Shown in pieces: positions 57,601 to 64,000 of a stretch of DNA of 64,000 nt. The notes under the pieces were generated by a model, which was given only the letters and a program-made list of their open reading frames with translations, was not told the DNA's origin and searched no databases. A program made the translations under genes and the position numbers. Numbering within the stretch: position 1 is the stretch's first letter; the number at the start of each line of letters is the position of its first letter. Source of the DNA: Litomosoides sigmodontis. Its lineage: Eukaryota > Nematoda > Chromadorea > Rhabditida > Onchocercidae. The DNA is taken from positions 248,001 through 312,000 of the forward strand of contig OY718804.1 of assembly GCA_963070105.1 (NCBI GenBank), written 5' to 3'.

Positions 57601-60600
57601 TATTTACCTGTTTGCACTACTAAAAAAGAAAGTAGACTACATCACTCGCTTCTCAACCCTTCAGAATTTCATCTCTGACAGCAACACCATATTCCAGGAA
57701 CGCATTCCTTCATCTTTTCCATTTTAACAATTTCTCTGTTAAACATATCCAATAATCCATCAGCTGTGTCAGCTTTTTAAAAGATGAACAGATGAATTGC
57801 CCTGTTTGGGATTAAACATTTTAAACATAAAAAGAAGAAAAAAACTTTCTTTTGCAAAGCAACAATTCGTTTCTCAAAGTTGTTCAATTAACACGAAAGA
57901 GCAAAAAGCAACCTTTCAACTTTTCAAAAGCAATTTTTTCTTTTCGACCACATACTAATTCCAATTATATTTGAATAACTAAGCATGACATCCTTAAACT
58001 CTTGCTATGAAACGAAAAGATCAAAAATTAGATCTTCAGGAAAAAAGTACACGACAGCTTAGTTATGAAAGAAATTTAGTAATTCCTTAACAAAGCACAA
58101 TTCATCTGTAACACTATCATTTTCTAGTCTTGTTAATATAGTAATGAATATATACATGAAAATTAAATGCAAGGCATACCAACAGTAACTTTTGGGATAA
58201 CTACATCTTATAATGAGATATTACAAGCTTTAATAATACAGATAAATGGTGATTTAACAATCTATAATGCTGTAATCAAATTACATTTGGTTTAAGCGTG
58301 CCATTGCTAATGAAGCAATTAGTCGTCGTCACAGTTTTAAGTGGAATAAAACAGTACTTGAGAAGATAAGAAATGAATGAATTGGATTACAATAAAGCTA
58401 CAAAGCACGGGCCACAGTGAATATGCTAACGAAGCTTTCGTTTACTGTAATATTCAACAAGTTAGCTACAAATGTCCATCTCGACTAGAAAATTAAAGCT
58501 AAAAATGCTTGATATAATTACCCCTTCATTTACTAGTTTAACTTTTCTAACAACTATTCTTATGCCATATGACGAGCCTACTAGCATCTTTTTTAAAGCA
58601 TCTTATTTAAAGCCATTTATTGAAGAATAAATGGTCATGCCTAGTCGAAGGAGAAAATTTTGCACACCTGTATTGCAGTAAACTAGAAGTCCTAACATAT
58701 CACAAAACCTATTTGGTTCATTCAACACAATTGCAAAAGGATTCTCATGAAACTAGTACATTTGAAACCTTCCAGAAAATATAAAAATGCAATACAATTC
58801 ATACACACCATTCGTACTCATTTCTCAAAATCATTTAAATGAAGCTAGAAATAATCGCTTCATTACTAAAAGTAGCAATTGTGGGATAATTTGTGATAAT
58901 AGTGTTTTCATTTAAATCGATATCTATCTTATCAGCTATAAACAAAAAAAAATTCAAAAGAAATACTTCAAACTTCAACTACTCCTATTCTGTCATCAAT
59001 TTCGAAAAGTCATGAAACTATAAGGAATAAAGTACATACCTCCGATCGCCGCGTATGAAAAAACTTGAACTGTTCAGTATAAATCATCAAGGAGCGTGCA
59101 ATGCTCAATAAAGCTTTAATAAAATTAAAAAAAGCAATACTTTACAAAAACTATCCAGCTGAGTAGTAATTGCAAAAATTCCCTCCAACTGAAAAGTATA
59201 AGTAACGGGAATAGTAATGGAAAATATAAATTAGCTTCTTGTTAATGTTATGTGCGGAGTTTCTCCAAGAGGCTGTAATGAATGGAAATATTTTTTGCAT
59301 TGTTTTTTCAGTTAATGTAAAAAATTTTCATTTAATGAGGAAGCAAGAATGCGAAAAAATTTTTTCCATTGAAAAAGAACAAATAAGAGGCGTTGAGGTG
59401 ATATGATAGATGCTATCAAGGAAATATGAATATTCCAAATAATACAATCGGCTTAGGAGTTTCTTTGGCGGTAGCTTATTTGATGTTTCCTCTGCTTGCC
59501 ATGTAAGCATAATGCTTAGACGTATGGTTCTCTACTGATAACCTGATACGACTACCTTATCAATCTTTACAAACACCGCCACTTGATTCACGCATATTTC
59601 TTCATTGGAAAAAAGAGGGAAAATCTCACAAAACTTTTTAAAACAAAAATAAATGTGTGCAAAAAGACAAATTCAGTAAAAAACGGTAATTCTACCCCTT
59701 AAGCCATTATATTATATTGAAATTAAAATTTAGACTTATCTAGTAAAGATTAATATTTTTAGTGGCAACAGAAAGTGCTCTTCTTGTTTTCGGTAGCAAA
59801 ATGCTTGAATATGTAACAAAAAAGAACTACCTGTGAGTCAATGAATGAACAAAGAGATATGTTCTATAGGTTTCAGTTTCAACTTATTTTTTGCCAGAAA
59901 TCTTATATCCTGAGGTATAACATCTTCCACGGTTAATCTATTTCAAAGTAAAATCAGCAAGGAAAAAAATTTTCAGCAAAACTTACTGTTTTCAAAGCAC
60001 ATATTCCGCAAAATATCAATTACGATTAGACATCTTTCTGGTCTTTTATTGTAATCCATCAATGGTAGCATTTGCTGAACAAACTTTTGACATAATAAAC
60101 AGCGAATGCTTGCAATTGAAGTAAGATTTATAAGAACATAGCCAAGATATTTAGTAGAATCATAGAATACTGAATCATTTAACCGTTCTGAAAATCTCCT
60201 GGTAAGTAATTAAAATCACAACACAATCAAAAATTAACATGCAAATGCTACAAGAACAGAAATTAACTTCTAGTTGTGATAAGTTGTAATGTTTACATCT
60301 TCCTCCAATTAAAACTTCAGCAATCTTTGTAAAAAATAATCAAACAGTTATTTGCAAAAAATAATCACATCGCAAAAGCAGCTATAAATCAGAATTCTCT
60401 GCTGTAGTATCTACTAAAAAATTCTAAAAAACTTACTTATTATATCAGCAATAAAATCATCCCACTCCTTCACCAATACATCATACAACTGAAATTTAAA
60501 AAAATCAGTAATTTAGATACACTTAAAAAAAGAGTGAAATTTTCGGAAACTACCAAATGATCTTACCATTACTCAGTCGTATCCTTTAAGGGGAAAATTA

Positions 60601-61723
60601 AAGCATTCAAAAACACCAAGAAATCATACGCTGATAAAAATGTACAGGGACAAACAAAAAAAAGGACGGGATAGCGTGCATTATCTCATTACGGTTTTAT
60701 TTTGCTCTTGAAAGCTTATCCCTCAGCTATATTTTTTAAACATGAGTAGCGGCACCCAGTTGACCTAGTGGTAAAATATCGCACTGAAATCCGGGTCATA
60801 TCATCTTTGGAAAACAAAAATATAACAACTCAAGTTAATTAAAACTTCAGAAAATATGTCACAGCAAGATGCAACCCATGACATTTTTTTAAATTAAAAA
60901 ACATGACATTTTTTTTAAATTAAAAAACAGACCCTATCCGGGAAATGCAGCGATAAATTGGATAAAATTTTTCCTGCATTCAGTGAACGTTGTTCATCAC
61001 CAACCCGACAATATTCGATAAGTCGTTGAATAAGTTCCATATTGCTGATTACGTATTTGACACAAATTACATCAGTAGCAGTTGCATTAATGAGCGTAGG
61101 AAGTATGTCATTCCCATTTGCGTTATCTTCGCAGATCAGCTGACACAATGATTGTCCCAACAAAAAATCATTGGCCTGTAAAAAAAAATACACAGTAAAA
61201 CAATGCCAATTTCAAACATCTGCACATATATCGGTTACTCCTTTGCACCCTAACAAACGATTAACAAAATATTCGCAAAGTCAACAATGCTAAACTCAGG
61301 TTTTACTATCAATTCCTTCTCGACAAACTTTGTCCTGTAACGTATTTGTATGAGCCAAATGAGTGAGATCGGATTTTATTGAAATCTTAGTCTAATAGCT
61401 CCATACATTACGAAAACAACATGATCAGTATAACTGCTGCTCAGCACTTCACAACGCTACCAATTACTTATCTGAATACAGCAACAGTTTACATTATCAA
61501 TTCGGCATAACGTCGTATTGCAGCAATATTAACACGATAAATCATTTCGGTAAAAAAAAATCATGAAAGTTAATTAAACCTGAAATATCACATTAAACTG
61601 GTCCGATGCTGAAAGGCCAATAATATAATCCAACGCCTGCTGTCGTAAATTGTGATGTACATTTGGTGAAAGGAATTGTATCAAGTCAGTAATAACTTCT
61701 GGTGATATTTCATGTTGCTTCAT
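51642..61723 (-). CDS. hgh1: HGH1 homologue (eEF2-folding chaperone, armadillo-type), complete
   Basis: Exons in order: 61723-61580, 61175-60933, 60488-60437, 60187-59987, 57178-56991, 52001-51642 (TGA at 51642-51644). They sum to 1188 nt with consistent phases and give 395 aa, close to the roughly 390 aa of human HGH1. HGH1 is a cytosolic adaptor that brings eEF2 to the TRiC/CCT chaperonin. The family's order is clear: DLIQFLSP and LRQQALDYIIGLS at the N-terminus, AGKILSNLS, YLGYVLINLTS, ILRNMCFEN, ELLSTLLKPLAD, EIEKLPIQLQYYEG (like LPVDLQYLP) and GRETLRIKGIYALLREFD (the C-terminal HGH1/DUF384-type block). The C-terminal tail has an acidic/polar insert before HALIGLLIQD. All introns are GT-AG. 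It is on the same strand as the T-box gene, 4.3 kb upstream of it. Confidence 0.93.
52002..56990 (-). other. HGH1 intron 5 (5.0 kb)
   Basis: GTGAGC to ATTTCAG on the minus strand. AT-rich. Frames such as 54115-54438 and 55378-55743 on + show no recognisable domain. I see no repeat array or nested gene. Confidence 0.75.
57179..59986 (-). other. HGH1 intron 4 (2.8 kb)
   Basis: GTAAGT to TGTTTTAG on the minus strand. Plain AT-rich sequence with no supported gene or repeat. Confidence 0.75.
60750..60805 (+). other. tRNA-like (SINE-like) fragment
   Basis: TGACCTAGTGGTAAAATATC resembles a tRNA D-arm/box A (TRGYNNAGTGG). It is followed by GCACTGAAATCC, where an anticodon arm would lie, and GGGTCATATC, a weak box B. 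TGACC and GGTCA can pair, but no full cloverleaf forms. It may be a decayed tRNA gene or a tRNA-derived SINE head. Confidence 0.35.
60877..60927 (+). repeat. 25-bp tandem duplication
   Basis: Two adjacent copies of a unit beginning CATGACATTTTTT and ending in AAATTAAAAAA, differing only in T-run length. Confidence 0.85.
61176..61579 (-). other. HGH1 intron 1
   Basis: GTTTAA to TTTTACAG on the minus strand, 404 nt. No further feature seen. Confidence 0.8.
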
Positions 61724-61730
61724 TAGCTGG
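61724..61730 (-). promoter_or_regulatory. Probable spliced-leader acceptor before HGH1 ATG
   Basis: On the minus strand TTTCCAG is followed by CTA and then the ATG, leaving a 3-nt leader. A 3' splice site this close to a start codon, with no upstream exon seen, is typical of SL trans-splicing in nematodes. A normal intron with a non-coding first exon is the alternative. Confidence 0.6.
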
Positions 61731-63643
61731 AAATTAACAACACAAGTTCAGTAATTCTGGCAATTTTAGTCCATTGATTAGTAATGACGTTTCACTTGAT
61801 AGCAATATTATACTGCCAAAACAATGTAAAAAAGTCGCACGAGGATATAAATTAAGCGCAATATATCGTATGAGGAGCACAAGGATATCACAGATCCGCT
61901 AATGTGTGAAGTGATAAACATGGCATACATAATCGGGATTCATCATGGTTCATCTCATTCCGTTTTCGAAAGATGACTTATGTTTTGAATTTCTGAAGTA
62001 TATTTATTTTGAATTTTTGCAATATTTATCTTCAACCTTCCATTTTGACTTGTAGTTGCGGAAAGCGTATAGTGTAAAAGACATGCGATTCAAATTTTCA
62101 CATTCCGATCCATAAAATGTGAATACTTGGAAGTTTAAATTCACTTCATCATCATTAATCGCCTCCCTGAAACCACAAATCAGCAAAGCACTCATGCGTG
62201 CCCGATCCAGGAGTACCCCTTAAAGTGAGTTTGTGACCGAAACTGGAAATACCAGCATTATGGCCGTAGCATTCCATGATGTCGCCTTGTGAAACAATAC
62301 AATTTCATCACTGCTACGTTGGGAGGACTTGTAATTTGTGCTGAATTTTCTCGATGTGGCTTTTCTCAAATTTTATAGAAATTAATTAATTCAGTCAATT
62401 TTGAAGATTCAAAAAAATTAGTTCCTACACCTTTGAAAGCATTTCTGTTTCTTTTACTAAACGTAACAGCAAGAAAATATTGAGGGGTTAGGGTGTGGAA
62501 TATTTTCGACGATTAATTGAGGAGATGAATAAGTTAACGGAGCATTGAGCGTGATTACTGTATCAATGCTACATTATGCCATTTTATAAAATGCATGAGT
62601 GAACAACATTATGGCAGAGCAAGAGATATGCGCAAATGAACGAGCTGAAGAAGAAGGAAGCTAAGAGAAGCCGAATAATTAATGTGATTGATGTGAAGTA
62701 TAAGTCGTCAGATCATTGTATGTTTTCCTAGCGGATCACTTCGGGATGATCTCTTCCGTCTCTTTCCTCATTGCTTTCTGAAATTTCGGATATTTTTCGG
62801 ATATTACCACGCTGGCATAGCTTTATTCAGCTTACGCTTCTGTATTTGCCTAGAGCTAAGGAAAACGGGCAAACAATTATCTGAGTTTAGTTTACATCAA
62901 TTCGATGACGAAGAAAAGTAAGGATGAAGTGGATGAATTGTCTCACAACAGTTTAAACAAATTCTTTCTTACTTCAAAATTCCTTCGAAATATTTTTTAA
63001 ATTGCCGGTTATTTGCAAATATTTCCATCAGATAGCAGAAAAAAGGCGAGAAAATAAGCAATTGGCGACAAAAATTGTTTAATTTAAAAGAACAATTCAA
63101 AAACAAACTTCTAAAACGAAAAGGAAAGATTTTATTAGAAAGTTTAATTAAGGCTCATTCCACGAAAAGTCCATGGAAAGCGAAAAGAAAAGGGAATTAG
63201 CAAATTTCTTCGACTAATCGACCCATCAAGTACTGACCCTTGCCATCTCACAGCAGAAGACTGAAACTTATATGGTAATGATAGGACTGGAATTGAATTA
63301 ATGAATCGAAGGAAAAGGCTCATTGCCATTTGTGTTTTCTATTCATTGGAATTATTAAAATTTCATTTAGATAGTTTTTCTCTCACCTTTAATCTTAAAT
63401 TTTCTAAATTTAAGTCTAAATAACGGAGGTTTTACGGGCTAAATTTGTAGTAATTTACTGGAACGTTTTCCACAGTCTGAAATCTGTTGCTGGTGAATTT
63501 ACGATCGATTTGCCAATAAATGCATTAATTGATATATTAATTTTACAAGCAATTAAGGGGTTGGGCAGCAAGGCTCCTTCGCGCTTGTTTCACAGCGATG
63601 GAAAGGTGAGAATGATGACGCGATGACCTTTCACGAAAGAGTG
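61731..63643. other. Intergenic region upstream of HGH1
   Basis: It should hold the HGH1 promoter and the 3' UTR of the gene entering from the right. Open frames at 62004-62195 and 63144-63329 (minus) are short and unlike known families. A candidate poly(A) signal for the right-hand gene is TTTATT at 63130-63135 (AATAAA on minus). Confidence 0.5.
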
Positions 63644-63808
63644 TTACGCATCGTCGTCAGTACTACTGACCGGATAGCGATAAGTCTTCAGTTTGCTCCT
63701 CAGATAATCCACGACGTGCAATCGACCCTTCTCGTAAAGTACTTCCGACCAGATTGCCGATGCTTCATCGGCTGATACCGCCGACAAATTGCGCTGCAGT
63801 CTACCATT
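63644..63808 (-). CDS. Last coding exon of an unrecognised gene (5' part outside window)
   Basis: A 3' splice site CTTTCAG (minus strand) is followed by 54 codons and TAA at 63644-63646. The frame includes DEASAIWSEVLYEKG, HVVDYLRSKLKTYRYP and an acidic STDDDA end. GC content is higher than in the surroundings, and the long amphipathic stretch looks like real protein. A second frame from the same acceptor (starting MVDCSAIC) stays open to a TGA about 37 codons later, so the frame is probable rather than certain. I do not recognise the family. No upstream exon can be placed in 63809-64000. Confidence 0.5.
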   Translation of the reverse strand, partial: NGRLQRNLSAVSADEASAIWSEVLYEKGRLHVVDYLRSKLKTYRYPVSSTDDDA

Positions 63809-64000
63809 CTGAAAGAGCAAGCGATTAAATTCTCTGCGTTAGCAACTTATCCGTACAAATGAAAGAAACGATTAGCATTAGGGATATGCGTGAGCCGTTG
63901 GAAACTTGGAAGCATTGAATTCAAATCAAAATTTCTACATGAGCCGAAATCGAAACCTGAAAAACTCGAAGAAGTGGTTGACCTCTAATAACTGCAATTA
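63809..64000 (-). other. Probable intron of the right-hand gene
   Basis: AT-rich sequence leading into the CTTTCAG acceptor. No exon can be supported before the window ends. Confidence 0.4.

Larger units (their letters stand above)
60489..60932 (-). other. HGH1 intron 2 with tRNA-like fragment and short tandem duplication
   Basis: GTCTGT to ATTTCAG on the minus strand, 444 nt. It contains the tRNA-like segment near 60750-60805 and a 25-bp tandem duplication (60877-60901 and 60902-60927) ending just inside the 5' splice site. Confidence 0.7.

Noticed and set aside
51642..61723. First thought that this armadillo-like gene was ataxin-10
   Set aside because: After assembling all six exons, the LPIQLQYYEG and GRETLRIKGIYALLREFD blocks and the overall length fit HGH1, not ataxin-10.

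Overview
The window is AT-rich eukaryotic DNA, most likely from a nematode and probably a spirurid/filarial-type (clade III) worm. The reasons are short exons with TTTTCAG-like 3' splice sites, a candidate spliced-leader acceptor three bases before a start codon, and nematode-like gene structures. The species assignment is inference. I see no bacterial, phage or CRISPR sequence, no intact transposon and no intact tRNA.

Positions 1-25401 (+) carry the 3' part of a Furry (FRY/SAX-2 family) gene. I could assemble 43 consecutive exons that stay in frame across every junction and give about 2131 residues up to the stop. The 5' end lies outside the window. The first half is compact. The 3' half has introns of 1-3 kb. 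Two introns appear to use GC rather than GT at the 5' splice site, and one exon is only 30 nt.

Positions 28788-47382 (-) hold a complete T-box gene of the TBX2/3 (tbx-2) type. It has four coding exons (497 aa) separated by three introns of 4.8, 7.0 and 5.3 kb. It is tail-to-tail with furry. Intron 1 contains an uninterrupted AAT/TTA array of about 1.19 kb. The locus has more GGTGTGA T-box half-sites than composition predicts, which fits autoregulation. The protein ends in an eh1-like Groucho-binding motif.

Positions 51642-61723 (-) hold a complete HGH1 gene (eEF2-folding chaperone, armadillo-type). It has six exons (395 aa) with introns of up to 5 kb and lies upstream of the T-box gene on the same strand. 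The last exon of an unrecognised minus-strand gene is at 63644-63808.

The genes have unrelated jobs: an NDR-kinase scaffold for cell shape, a developmental repressor and a translation-factor chaperone. Nothing points to an operon. The points of interest are splice-site oddities, repeats and candidate regulatory sites, not a new gene system.
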